Below, one piece after another: positions 1-7,809 of a stretch of DNA of 48,983 bases (position 1 is its first letter; the number at the start of each line of letters is the position of its first letter). Both the position numbers and the translations under genes were made by a program. The notes under the pieces were generated by a model, which was not told the DNA's origin, ran no database searches, and saw nothing but the letters and a program-made list of their open reading frames with translations. Origin of the DNA: Chitinophagales bacterium (GTDB taxonomy: Bacteria > Bacteroidota > Bacteroidia > Chitinophagales > Chitinophagaceae); assembly GCA_015654595.1 (NCBI GenBank), contig JAATGQ010000058.1:1-48983 (forward strand), written 5' to 3'.

Positions 1-92
1 CCACCGCCATCCACACTCACCTCCGTCTCCATGCCCGCATCCACCAACCTCACCAAGGGCCGCCGCGTCCCTACCCCTTTCGCGCTCGCACC

Positions 93-1088
93 CTACCCCC
101 AGATCCTCGGGATCCGCTGCTCCAGCACCATCAGATCAGCCAGCACGATAGCCGTCATAGCCTCCAAAATAACCGGGGCCCGCAGCGCCACACAAAGATC
201 ATGACGCCCCTTGACCGAGAACGTTTCCTGCTCTCCCGTCTCCCAATTCAACGTCACCTGGTCTTTCGGCGTGGACGAAGTAGGCTTTATCGCGATCCGG
301 TAAACCAACTCATTCCCATTCGTTATCCCGCCGACAATCCCGCCGGCATGATTCGTCTTTGTATGTCCTTCCATATCGGCAATCGCGTCGTTGTGCTGAC
401 TGCCAAACATCCTCGCCGCTGCAAAGCCCGTCCCAAACTCCACCCCCTTCACCGCTGGGATCGCAAAAGCCGCATGCGCCAGCACCGACTCCACCGAATC
501 CCAGAAAGGTTCTCCAAGCCCGATAGGCAAACCGCTTACCCTGCACTCCACAATCCCTCCGATCGAATCCTTTGCATCGATCGCTTTCTGCAATCCTTTA
601 TCAAGATCCGGCTCACCGCCAATCTCCAGGATCGAAGACGTCACCGTCACGCCGGCAAGCATCTTCTTTGCAATGACACCGGCAGCAACCAGTCCCACCG
701 TCAGCCGCGCGGAGAAAGCGCCGCCGCCGCGGTAATCCTCATGTCCCCCAAACTTCCTGGAAGCCACGAAATCCGCATGCCCCGGCCTGGGTACCGACCG
801 CTGCTTCGCATAGTCGCCGCTGCGCGTATTGTTGTTTTCAAACAGAATAGTGATCGGGGCGCCCGTACTCTTATCGTTGAAAAGCCCGCTCTTAAAAATG
901 GGCAGATCATCCTCCTTGCGCGGAGTCGTCCCCTTCTGCATCCCTCCTTTACGCCGCTCCAGATCAGGCAAAAAATCCTCCGGCACAAGCGGCAGCCCCG
1001 CAGGCACGCCATCGATATTCACACCGACACTCTCGCCATGCGACTCGCCAAAAATATTTACCCTGAAAATACGCCCGAAAGAATTCAT
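93..1088 (-). CDS. aroC: chorismate synthase
   Basis: Chorismate synthase converts 5-enolpyruvylshikimate-3-phosphate to chorismate, the last shikimate step, using reduced FMN. The 331-residue product starts MNSFGRIFRVNIFGESHGES, the family signature, and carries RPGHAD, GGHEDYRGGGAFSAR, SQHNDAI and GRHDLC, which line the substrate and flavin site. It is slightly shorter than the roughly 350-360 residues usual in the family, but no conserved block is missing and it ends shortly after the last conserved helix. The ATG at 1088 overlaps the aroA stop by four bases (ATGA), so translation is probably coupled. It is the last recognisable gene of the aro run; the 92 bases beyond its stop are GC-rich with nothing I can identify. 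Confidence 0.97.
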   Translation of the reverse strand: MNSFGRIFRVNIFGESHGESVGVNIDGVPAGLPLVPEDFLPDLERRKGGMQKGTTPRKEDDLPIFKSGLFNDKSTGAPITILFENNNTRSGDYAKQRSVPRPGHADFVASRKFGGHEDYRGGGAFSARLTVGLVAAGVIAKKMLAGVTVTSSILEIGGEPDLDKGLQKAIDAKDSIGGIVECRVSGLPIGLGEPFWDSVESVLAHAAFAIPAVKGVEFGTGFAAARMFGSQHNDAIADMEGHTKTNHAGGIVGGITNGNELVYRIAIKPTSSTPKDQVTLNWETGEQETFSVKGRHDLCVALRAPVILEAMTAIVLADLMVLEQRIPRIWG

Positions 1089-2905
1089 ATCGTTGCCCCC
1101 ACTTGTTTTTCTCCTCCACTCACAGTTGCTCCCAACAACGCCAAATGTTCATAAAAATCAGGATACGACTTGTTGATAGCTTCCGCCTCTTCAATCCTTA
1201 CCGCGCCCTTAGCCTTTAACGCGCCTACCGCACAAGCCATCGCAATACGATGATCGTGACGGGAATGCACCGTAGCGCCATTCACGCCTTCACCGCCATA
1301 GATCCGCATGATATCGCCGTCCAGCTCGATCTTCACCCCCATCTTTCCAAACTCATCCTGCAGCGTAAGACCACGATTGCTTTCTTTGTGCGCCAACCTC
1401 GAAACCCCCTTGATAACCGTCGTACCAGCACAGTACGAAGCCAGGGCCACCAGCGGAGGAAACAGATCCGGACAATCCGTCGCATCGAATACAAACGCCT
1501 TCAGGCCCGTCCCCGCCGAGCCTCCAGCCATGCCAACACCACCAGCCGCAGCCTTCCCCGCCGGGCCTCCAGCCGTACCAGCGTCGCCACCTGCAACCGT
1601 CCTCGCCGAGCCGATACCACCAGTCCCTGTTGTCCCGCCTTCCACACCGACACCATCAGCCGAAACCTTCCCCGCCGGGCCAACACCATCATCCGACTTC
1701 GAACCCGCGCCAATCGCAGGCCCCACCTTCATTCCATCCGCACCAATCTCCAACAACGCCCCACTATCCCTGATCGCTTTTAAAATTTCTTTATCCGCCT
1801 GTGTCGAAGCCACATCCAGCCCTTTCACCAGGATCGGTCCGGCAATCGCACCAGCCACCAACAGAAAAGCCCCGCCGCTCCAATCCCCTTCAACCGTATA
1901 AGCCACATCCCGTCCATCCGCGCCGCGAGATCCCGTAAAGCCAAAAGCTTCATAATTCCGGTTCTCCACCTCCCATCCAAACACTTTCATTACCGCCAGC
2001 GTCAGATCGATATAAGGTTTGCTCTTCAGATCGTTTACCGTGATCGTCACATCCTTCGCACCCGCAGCAGCATACGCCAGCAGCAGTCCCGTCAGGAATT
2101 GCGAACTCAGCGATCCGTCGATCGTAATCGACTTCGGCTGTAAAGGGCCTTCGATCTCCAAAGGCAGCCTGCCCTTGTTTGATACCACCCGTATATCCAA
2201 TAAAGGAAAGATCTCGTCAAAAAAATCCATCGGTCTCGTTACCAGGCTTCCTTCCCCACGCACCATCACCTTACGGCCGCTAAGCCCAAAGATCGGCGCA
2301 AACATTCTCAGGCCAAGACCGCTCTCACCGCAATTCACCTGCAACTCGCGGCCAGTCTCCCCCGCCGCCTCCGCAACCTCACCACCACCCGCCACCGTTC
2401 CAGTCTCCGCCGCCGCCGCCGCAACCTCACCACCACCCGCCACAGCCGCAACCGTACCTGCACCCGCTGCAGCCCCACCCGTACCTGCACCCGCCGCCGT
2501 TCCACCCGCCACAACGCCGCCAACCGCACCGACACCGCCAGCCGCCATTCCTCCCGCCACAACGCCGCCAACCGCGACGACCGCCTGGGCCGCATCACCG
2601 TACCCAGCCGAACTTCCAGCCTTCCCCCCTTCACCAGCAACCGCGCCCGCCGCAGCGCCAGGCTTCCCCGTTCTCACCCCCTCACTCTCCACCAAAAGCG
2701 CCCCGTCTTCCAACAACGTCACCTTCGCCCCCAGATCACGAATAACGCCAAGCGCGGCCTTGTCATCATTGGAATGGCCGGGATGATGAATAACAGTCTT
2801 GCCTACATGCAGCAACGCCGCCGCACAAGCCCGCTGCATACTGCTCTTGGAGGCCGGGGCCAGTATGGTCCCCTTTAATATCGATGGTTCAATTTGCTTT
2901 AACAT
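1085..2905 (-). CDS. aroA: EPSP synthase (3-phosphoshikimate 1-carboxyvinyltransferase) with two low-complexity inserts
   Basis: This enzyme transfers enolpyruvyl from PEP to shikimate-3-phosphate. Conserved blocks are all present: ASKSSMQR near 18-25, NCGESGLGLR 191-200, EGDWSGGAFLL 339-349, DATDCPDLFP 474-483, HKESNRG 506-512, HDHRIAM 550-556 and NKSYPDFYEHL 578-588. The protein is 606 residues where about 420 is usual. The excess is two Gly/Ala-rich segments, about residues 78-186 and 394-467; removing both leaves about 422 residues, the normal size. Each insert contains internal repeats, for instance GPAGK-x-x-A-x-GVG twice in the second. Both lie between conserved blocks, so they probably form surface loops and need not abolish activity (inference). 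It overlaps aroC by four bases and abuts aroB: their boundary shares base 2905. Confidence 0.95.
   Translation of the reverse strand: MLKQIEPSILKGTILAPASKSSMQRACAAALLHVGKTVIHHPGHSNDDKAALGVIRDLGAKVTLLEDGALLVESEGVRTGKPGAAAGAVAGEGGKAGSSAGYGDAAQAVVAVGGVVAGGMAAGGVGAVGGVVAGGTAAGAGTGGAAAGAGTVAAVAGGGEVAAAAAETGTVAGGGEVAEAAGETGRELQVNCGESGLGLRMFAPIFGLSGRKVMVRGEGSLVTRPMDFFDEIFPLLDIRVVSNKGRLPLEIEGPLQPKSITIDGSLSSQFLTGLLLAYAAAGAKDVTITVNDLKSKPYIDLTLAVMKVFGWEVENRNYEAFGFTGSRGADGRDVAYTVEGDWSGGAFLLVAGAIAGPILVKGLDVASTQADKEILKAIRDSGALLEIGADGMKVGPAIGAGSKSDDGVGPAGKVSADGVGVEGGTTGTGGIGSARTVAGGDAGTAGGPAGKAAAGGVGMAGGSAGTGLKAFVFDATDCPDLFPPLVALASYCAGTTVIKGVSRLAHKESNRGLTLQDEFGKMGVKIELDGDIMRIYGGEGVNGATVHSRHDHRIAMACAVGALKAKGAVRIEEAEAINKSYPDFYEHLALLGATVSGGEKQVGATI
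1505..1726 (-). repeat. Gly/Ala low-complexity insert 2 of aroA
   Basis: GC-rich repeat tract encoding aroA residues about 394-467. Two copies of a roughly 45-base unit (GPAGK, then a variable part, then GVG and GG) stand about 38 codons apart, with degenerate GG-T-A-G filler between them. The + strand is strongly C-rich. It has no counterpart in typical EPSP synthases as I know the family. Confidence 0.75.
2348..2674 (-). repeat. Gly/Ala low-complexity insert 1 of aroA
   Basis: Tract encoding aroA residues about 78-186. Visible sub-repeats are GGVVAGG(M/T)AAG, twice, and GTVA-GGGEVA-AA-ETG, twice. The reading frame stays open across the whole tract, so selection for frame has acted or the expansion occurred in multiples of three. 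The + strand is C-rich, as in the other low-complexity tracts of the window. Confidence 0.75.
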
Positions 2906-3936
2906 CAGCGTGCCGTTATAATTGATTGTACCAGTTTATCCAGTTCAACGATCGGGATCACCTTCACAACAGCCTGCCCGATCTTATTCAATAACACATA
3001 ATTCATAGAATCTTTTTCCTTCTTCTTATCCATACGCAGCACATTCATCACAGCCTTAGGATCATACTCCGCCAGCGTAGGCAGCCCGTACTTCTTCAGG
3101 GTCTTTATTATCCTGCCCGTTTCCCGGAAAGGAGTAAACTCTTCGGAGATCATAGCCGCCGCAACCATACCGATCGAAATCGCCTGTCCATGCGAAAGCT
3201 CGTACAGGTTCTCGATGGCATGCCCCAACGTATGCCCAAAGTTCAACAAGCGGCGATCGCCATGCTCAAACTCGTCCTTCTCGACGACAGAAGATTTGAT
3301 GACCACGTTCTTGCGGATCAGCCTGGCAAGCGCCTTGCTGTCCTTCTGATAGGTCGTCAGCTTACCCGCTTCCAACTCTCTGAACAACGCAGCATCCTTG
3401 ATAGCCGCATGTTTAATGATCTCGGCAAAACCGTTGACCCATTCCTCCTTTGGCAAAGACTTCAGCAGGCTGTAATCGTACAACAGGAACTGGGGCTGCC
3501 GGATGGTGCCGGCCAGGTTCTTATACACGCCTACGTCGATGCCATTCTTGCCGCCGATGGAAGCGTCCACCATGGCCAGGATCGAAGTCGGTACAAATCC
3601 AAAAGACAAGCCGCGCATATAAATGGCAGCCACATAACCGGTAATATCGGTGACAACACCGCCGCCAACACCTACCAGGAAAGTCTTGCGGTCCGCCCCA
3701 AAACCGATCAGCTGATCGATGATCGAATCGACGGTGGCCTGAACCTTATACTGTTCGCCGGCATTGATGACGATCGTGTTCCAGCCGCCAAACATCCGCT
3801 GGTGCTTGCCAAAAATATGTTCGTCTGTGATGATGACCGTATTGTCTTTGTCGACGAGCTTTTCCAGGTAAGAAAAACTGGCGTCCAGGTAATACGTCGA
3901 CGTCTTACCCGAAAATTTGTACTGCAATTTGTTCAT
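2905..3936 (-). CDS. aroB: 3-dehydroquinate synthase
   Basis: AroB cyclises DAHP to 3-dehydroquinate using NAD and a divalent metal, the second shikimate step. The 343-residue protein has the NAD-binding GVGGGVVTDITGYVAAIYMRG block (about 90-110), PTSILAMVDASIGGKNGID with the substrate-binding Lys and Asp, EIIKHA, and the metal-binding histidines in LNFGHTLGHAIE (about 233-244) and SHGQAISIGM. Length is typical for Bacteroidota. Its ATG overlaps the stop of the upstream transposase-like gene (ATGA at 3933-3936), and its stop shares base 2905 with the aroA start, so it sits in a tightly packed transcription unit. Confidence 0.97.
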   Translation of the reverse strand: MNKLQYKFSGKTSTYYLDASFSYLEKLVDKDNTVIITDEHIFGKHQRMFGGWNTIVINAGEQYKVQATVDSIIDQLIGFGADRKTFLVGVGGGVVTDITGYVAAIYMRGLSFGFVPTSILAMVDASIGGKNGIDVGVYKNLAGTIRQPQFLLYDYSLLKSLPKEEWVNGFAEIIKHAAIKDAALFRELEAGKLTTYQKDSKALARLIRKNVVIKSSVVEKDEFEHGDRRLLNFGHTLGHAIENLYELSHGQAISIGMVAAAMISEEFTPFRETGRIIKTLKKYGLPTLAEYDPKAVMNVLRMDKKKEKDSMNYVLLNKIGQAVVKVIPIVELDKLVQSIITAR

Positions 3937-4562
3937 AATGCGTCTTTAAATCTGTCTATGATTTCCAGCTCACTATCCAAATTCTTCGACTTGTGGTATT
4001 CTTCCTGCTTGCCTATATAATCCACTACCTGCTTGACTCCGCTCGGACTCACCGAATAAGCGGCATACCCTTCCTCCCAGGCGAACTCACCCGGTATGGC
4101 CAGCAGCCTGCTTTCATTGATCCAGTTCGCAGCAAAGGCACGAAGGGTCCGCATCACCTGTAACAGGTTCTGTGAAGGCATGAGCTGCAGCAGACAGTGC
4201 AAATGATCTTCTACACCGCCGACAGCCACAACTCTCATTCCTTTTTCTTCGCTTTCCTTTTGCAGATGAGTAAACAGCACCCTGCGCACCGGCCGGCTCA
4301 ACAAAGCCTCCCTCTGCCGGACGACCCAGATGGCATGCACGAACAGATACGTCTGCGTTGTCAAAACCTTCCCGGCGGTCTCACCCGGCGAGGCATTCGC
4401 CCCGCCAGTCGGCACCCCCGTGACATTCCCGGCGGACACACCCGGCGCCACCTCCACGCCCGCAGCCCTCCCGGACGCGGCCCCACCTTCCGGCTGCACC
4501 GCCTCCTTGCCCGCACTTGTGGCCTGCGCCCCCGTGCCCAGCGGCTGTTCACTCCCGCTCAT
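3933..4562 (-). CDS. IS200-type (Y1/HUH) transposase-like protein inside the aro operon
   Basis: The 209-residue product has a Y1 transposase domain from about residue 69: the HUH metal motif is H120-L-H122 in VGGVEDHLHCLLQ, and the likely nucleophile is Y182 in DYIGKQEEYH, matching the YI-x-x-Q context of this family. The key residues are therefore intact. Residues 1-66 are a Gly/Ala/Pro-poor-order extension unlike the family. The gene is wedged between the DAHP synthase gene (TAG, one base, then ATG) and aroB (ATGA overlap), and no terminal hairpins are possible without running into those genes. It may be a REP-associated tyrosine transposase (RAYT) or a domesticated copy; which one cannot be told from this window. 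Confidence 0.85.
   Translation of the reverse strand: MSGSEQPLGTGAQATSAGKEAVQPEGGAASGRAAGVEVAPGVSAGNVTGVPTGGANASPGETAGKVLTTQTYLFVHAIWVVRQREALLSRPVRRVLFTHLQKESEEKGMRVVAVGGVEDHLHCLLQLMPSQNLLQVMRTLRAFAANWINESRLLAIPGEFAWEEGYAAYSVSPSGVKQVVDYIGKQEEYHKSKNLDSELEIIDRFKDAL
4365..4562 (-). repeat. low-complexity N-terminal extension of the Y1 transposase-like gene
   Basis: About 66 codons rich in Gly, Ala, Ser and Val precede the Y1 domain. Motifs such as GGA(A/N)AS and V-x-P/A-G-x-S/T-A-G recur in degenerate form. On the + strand the tract is C-rich, with repeated CCCGGCG-type words. It resembles the aroA inserts in composition and strand bias. Confidence 0.6.
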
Positions 4563-4563
4563 G

Positions 4564-5655
4564 CTAGGAATTCATGATCTTGTTCTGATGATTGATGGAC
4601 TCCATATGCACCGCATCATAATACTTAGTGATGAACTCCTTGCTCAGGTTCAGCTTTTCGCCCTTGCCAAAAGCCTTCTCCAGGATGTCGTTCCAGCGAT
4701 TGGTCTGCAGGATGGTGATATTATTGTCCTTTTTGTATTGACCGATCTTATCGGCAACCTTCATTCGCTGACCCAGCAGTTGGATCAGTTCGTCGTCGAT
4801 ATGATTGATCTGCTCACGCAACTTTTCCAGCGCGGTGATAAACTCTTGTTCGGTTGTGGTCTCGTGACGCCACTTGATGCTGTTCAGCAATTCGGCCAGA
4901 CGCTCAGGAGTGATCTGCTGCTTGGCATCGCTCCAGGCCTTGTCCGGATCGATATGCGTTTCGATGATCAAACCATCCATATCCAGGTCGATCGCCTTCT
5001 GCGCTACGTCGAGCAGGATATCGCGGCGTCCGGAAATATGAGAAGGATCATTGATCATCATCAGTCCGGGCGTACGGCGTTTCATTTCGATCGCCAGGTG
5101 CCACATCGGGGCGTTGCGGTATTCTGTATTTCCGTAAGAGCTGAAGCCGCGGTGGATCAACCCGATCTGGGTAATGCCTGCCTTTGCGACGCGCTCTACA
5201 GCTCCCGTCCATAATTCGATATCAGGGTTGATCGGGTTCTTGATCAGTACCGGCACATCGGCGCCGCGCAGCGCATCAGCCACATCCTGCACGCTGAACG
5301 GGTTAACCGTCGTACGCGCGCCAATCCATAACACGTCAACGCCGAAATGCAAAGCATCTTCCACTTGCTTGGCCGTAGCAACTTCCACAGCAACCGGCAA
5401 ACCAGTCAACTTCTTCGCCTGCTGCAACCAAGGCAATCCCTTCGTTCCAATCCCTTCAAAGCTGCCGGGACGAGTACGCGGCTTCCAGATACCCGCTCTC
5501 ACAATATCAACCTTACCTGTCTTGGCCAGGCGTACGGCTGTCTCTACCGTTTGTTCTTCCGTCTCTGCACTACAGGGACCGGAAATGATCAGGGGCCGTT
5601 TCTTCCAGGCATCCTGAACTACTTCCTTTGCACTCTTTGTTGCTGTTGCTTCCAT
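4564..5655 (-). CDS. bifunctional DAHP synthase / chorismate mutase
   Basis: A fusion of 3-deoxy-7-phosphoheptulonate synthase (KDO8P synthase-like type I-beta fold) with an AroQ chorismate mutase. With the ATG at 5655 it is 363 residues. The N-terminal part shows ISGPCSAET, KPRTRPGSFEGIG, VEVAT, WIGARTTVNPFSVQ, IKNPINPD, HRGFSS and NDPSHISG; the C-terminal 90 residues show LREQINHIDDELIQLLGQRM, the helix-1 motif of chorismate mutase. It thus supplies both entry to the shikimate pathway and the prephenate branch used by pheA and tyrA upstream. An in-frame GTG 30 codons earlier gives a sequence unlike the family, so I reject it. The stop is one base from the next start. The fusion domain often mediates feedback control in this class (family knowledge). 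Confidence 0.95.
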   Translation of the reverse strand: MEATATKSAKEVVQDAWKKRPLIISGPCSAETEEQTVETAVRLAKTGKVDIVRAGIWKPRTRPGSFEGIGTKGLPWLQQAKKLTGLPVAVEVATAKQVEDALHFGVDVLWIGARTTVNPFSVQDVADALRGADVPVLIKNPINPDIELWTGAVERVAKAGITQIGLIHRGFSSYGNTEYRNAPMWHLAIEMKRRTPGLMMINDPSHISGRRDILLDVAQKAIDLDMDGLIIETHIDPDKAWSDAKQQITPERLAELLNSIKWRHETTTEQEFITALEKLREQINHIDDELIQLLGQRMKVADKIGQYKKDNNITILQTNRWNDILEKAFGKGEKLNLSKEFITKYYDAVHMESINHQNKIMNS

Positions 5656-5803
5656 AACATGTGAAATTTGGTAATTTTTATTGCTATCGGTTCCGGCCTG
5701 GCCGGCGCCCGAATTTTTCCATCGCTGCCAATGACGTCCTGGCACAAACGCACATCATCCATGCCTTCGCGATTCCTACCGCCTCCACCGTTCCCGATTA
5801 CGC

Positions 5804-7486
5804 CTACCTGGAATTTGCATCATTCATCCGGATCCTTCTTCCCTTGAAATTCTTCCCGTCAATCGCCCGGATCATCTGAGCAGCAGAACGTTTGTCGATC
5901 TCGATCCAGCTGTTCATTTCCTTCATATCGATCCGTCCCAGCACTTCCTTTCGCAAATCGCTCATATCGAGGATGAACTGTAGGAAACTTGCCTTGTAAA
6001 ACCCGTCCTTCGTCCCCAGGTTTACAAACAACCGCGCATAATCGCCGCTGCTGCTGCTGCTGTTGCTGTTGTAGCGGGCCTTCCCTTCACCAGCCTCACG
6101 GCGGTTGAAATTGCGCTCTCCGCCACGGGCATCACGTCCACCCGGCTCACGACCCCGGTCACGCGCATTCAAGTCTTCCGCATTCTCATAATACTTCAGG
6201 AACCGGTCAAACTCCATCGCCGCCACCCGCTTCAACACCTCTTCCTTACTCACATCTGCAAACTTCTCGGCCAGCATCGGTACATAGGTCTCATAATCCC
6301 CGTGGCTGATATCCGCCTGCAGCAGCTTATCCATAAAGTGGAAGAACTGCTTACGACATACATCCTTCCCGCTCGGGACCTCCATTTTATGGAATGACGA
6401 CTGAACGATCCGCTCTATCTGCCGCAGCTTCCCGATCTCCCGGCTGTGCACGATCGACAGCGAAATACCCGTACTTCCTGCACGACCCGTACGACCGCTC
6501 CGGTGCGTATAAACCTCAACATCATCCGGCAGCTCGTAGTTGATGACGTGCGTAATCTCCTTGACGTCGATCCCGCGCGCCGCCACATCCGTCGCAATCA
6601 ACAACTGCAGCGTCTTATCCCGGAATTCCCCCATCACCTTGTCACGCTGCTGCTGGGTCAGATCCCCATGCAGGGCGTCAATATCATATCCTTCCCTCGT
6701 GAGCTTTTCCGCGATATTCTGCGCGTCTATCTTGGTACGGGTAAAAATGATCCCGTAAATACCCGGATTGAAATCGATGATCCGCTTCAACGCCTCATAC
6801 CGATGATGCGCAGCCACCACATAATACTGGTGGTCGATATTCTTGTTCGCAGTATTAACCTTGCCCACCGTGATCTCCTTCGGACTATCCATGTACTTCT
6901 TGCTCACCCGCTTGATCTCAGGCGGCATAGTCGCACTAAACAACCAGGTAGCTTCCCGCTTCGGCGTATTCTGTAAGATAAACTCGATGTCGTCCTGGAA
7001 ACCCATATTCAACATTTCGTCCGCCTCGTCCAAAACAACATAACTGATCTGCTCCAGATTAATCGCTTTCCGCTCGATCAGATCGATCAGACGACCCGGA
7101 GTCGCCACTACGATCTGCACGCCTCTCTTCAGGTCCCTGATCTGCAATCCGATCGAAGTACCGCCATATACAGCAATTACATGCATACCCGGCATAAACT
7201 TCTTGAACGATTCCAGTTCGTTAACAATCTGAAGACACAATTCACGTGTCGGACAAACCACCAGGGCTTGCGGATGCTTCTGCTCCACTTGCACCAGATG
7301 CAACAAGGGCAGGCCAAATGCTGCCGTTTTTCCCGTACCAGTCTGTGCCAATCCAACCAGATCTTTGGTACCGCTTAAAAGTACAGGAATTGCCTGCTCC
7401 TGTATGGGGGTCGGTGTTATGTATCCCAGCGCATCAGTAGCCTGTACCAACCGCGGATCCAGACCTAACCCTTCGAATGTCGTCAT
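5804..7486 (-). CDS. DEAD-box ATP-dependent RNA helicase, DbpA/CsdA-like
   Basis: An RNA helicase probably acting in ribosome assembly or RNA turnover. With ATG 7486 it is 560 residues: Q motif about 24-31, motif I AQTGTGKT 47-54, PTREL 79-83, TPGR 129-132, DEAD 153-156, SAT, ARGID and HRSGRTGR, then an Arg/Gly/Glu-rich linker with a Ser run, and a C-terminal DbpA-type RNA-binding fold beginning YARLFVNLG. The linker's Ser run is encoded by a short CTG/TTG-type triplet repeat (about 6045-6071 on the + strand). The start at 7486 rather than 7519 is chosen because the family begins just before the Q motif and a TACCTTTG -7 box lies 20 bases upstream. It interrupts the aromatic gene run but has its own promoter. 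Confidence 0.95.
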   Translation of the reverse strand: MTTFEGLGLDPRLVQATDALGYITPTPIQEQAIPVLLSGTKDLVGLAQTGTGKTAAFGLPLLHLVQVEQKHPQALVVCPTRELCLQIVNELESFKKFMPGMHVIAVYGGTSIGLQIRDLKRGVQIVVATPGRLIDLIERKAINLEQISYVVLDEADEMLNMGFQDDIEFILQNTPKREATWLFSATMPPEIKRVSKKYMDSPKEITVGKVNTANKNIDHQYYVVAAHHRYEALKRIIDFNPGIYGIIFTRTKIDAQNIAEKLTREGYDIDALHGDLTQQQRDKVMGEFRDKTLQLLIATDVAARGIDVKEITHVINYELPDDVEVYTHRSGRTGRAGSTGISLSIVHSREIGKLRQIERIVQSSFHKMEVPSGKDVCRKQFFHFMDKLLQADISHGDYETYVPMLAEKFADVSKEEVLKRVAAMEFDRFLKYYENAEDLNARDRGREPGGRDARGGERNFNRREAGEGKARYNSNSSSSSGDYARLFVNLGTKDGFYKASFLQFILDMSDLRKEVLGRIDMKEMNSWIEIDKRSAAQMIRAIDGKNFKGRRIRMNDANSR

Positions 7487-7505
7487 AATATCTAAAAATT
7501 TGGCG

Positions 7506-7513
7506 CAAAGGTA
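7506..7513 (-). promoter_or_regulatory. probable -7 promoter box of the DEAD-box helicase gene
   Basis: TACCTTTG on the - strand fits the Bacteroidota -7 consensus TAnnTTTG exactly and stands about 20 bases before the ATG at 7486. I see no clear -33 TTG at the usual distance, so this is a moderate call. Confidence 0.5.
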
Positions 7514-7607
7514 CGTCATTTAAGCCGTATGCCCCTATTCCGCCCATGCATTGATTATTGATTTTCAACTTACCCAAATACCTGCATCGTATCAATTCAA
7601 GTTCCTT

Positions 7608-7670
7608 GGGCGTCTCCCTTCGGGCCAGGCTGTCCGCAGTGCACGGCACTTTGCTCCCATCCTTGACGCT
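7608..7670. repeat. 63-bp dispersed repeat, copy 1
   Basis: Begins GGGCGTCTCCCTTCGGGCCA and ends CCATCCTTGACGCT. It matches positions 39886-39948 at 61 of 63 bases. The ends carry the short inverted pair GCGTC / GACGC, and there are internal hairpins CCC-TTC-GGG and AGTGC-ACG-GCACT. It lies about 95 bases upstream of the helicase -7 box, in the gap after tyrA. REP-like extragenic element is the best description I can offer; it may be mobilised by a Y1 transposase such as the one at 3933 (inference). Confidence 0.75.
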
Positions 7671-7768
7671 CTCCTCCAACCTTTCCCCCCAAAGAAGGGC
7701 GGCGCCCCCCGCCGCCCCCCAAGCGGCTAAATGATCTCCCCACCACACTCTCCTCCAACCCTCCCCCC
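7669..7768. repeat. direct repeat pair flanking a C-rich segment
   Basis: CTCTCCTCCAACC followed by a T/C-rich tail occurs at 7669-7690 and again at 7748-7768, 79 bases apart, directly beside the 63-bp repeat. Together with the other contents (repeat copy, GC hairpin at 7697-7717, helicase promoter) this accounts for the 323-base gap between helicase and tyrA; I see no gene in it. Confidence 0.5.
7691..7717 (-). terminator. possible terminator after tyrA
   Basis: An 8-bp GC stem, GGGCGGCG (7697-7704) with CGCCGCCC (7710-7717) and a 5-base loop, is followed on the - strand by TTCTTT. The U-tract is weak, so termination between tyrA and the helicase is only possible. The site is also a C-rich low-complexity patch. 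Confidence 0.35.
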
Positions 7769-7809
7769 TTGCGATCCAGCCCTACACCGCTGCCCCTGCT
7801 CCAGCCCCC

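Noticed and set aside
1505..2674. Tandem repeats in aroA considered as a CRISPR array
   Set aside because: Units are degenerate, in frame, and lack uniform spacers; no cas genes occur in the window.
5656..5745. Upstream GTG start for DAHP synthase-chorismate mutase, or a second leader peptide there
   Set aside because: The 30 extra codons are unlike the family, and no aromatic-rich ORF or terminator pair is present in this gap.
6045..6071. CTG/TTG triplet run in the helicase gene
   Set aside because: It is short, in frame, and encodes a Ser linker before the RNA-binding domain; ordinary for this linker.
7434..7748. Small - strand frame upstream of the helicase reading through the 63-bp repeat
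   Set aside because: Its sequence is the repeat and C-rich filler; the same peptide fragment (ADSLARRET) appears at aguB only because the DNA repeat is there too.
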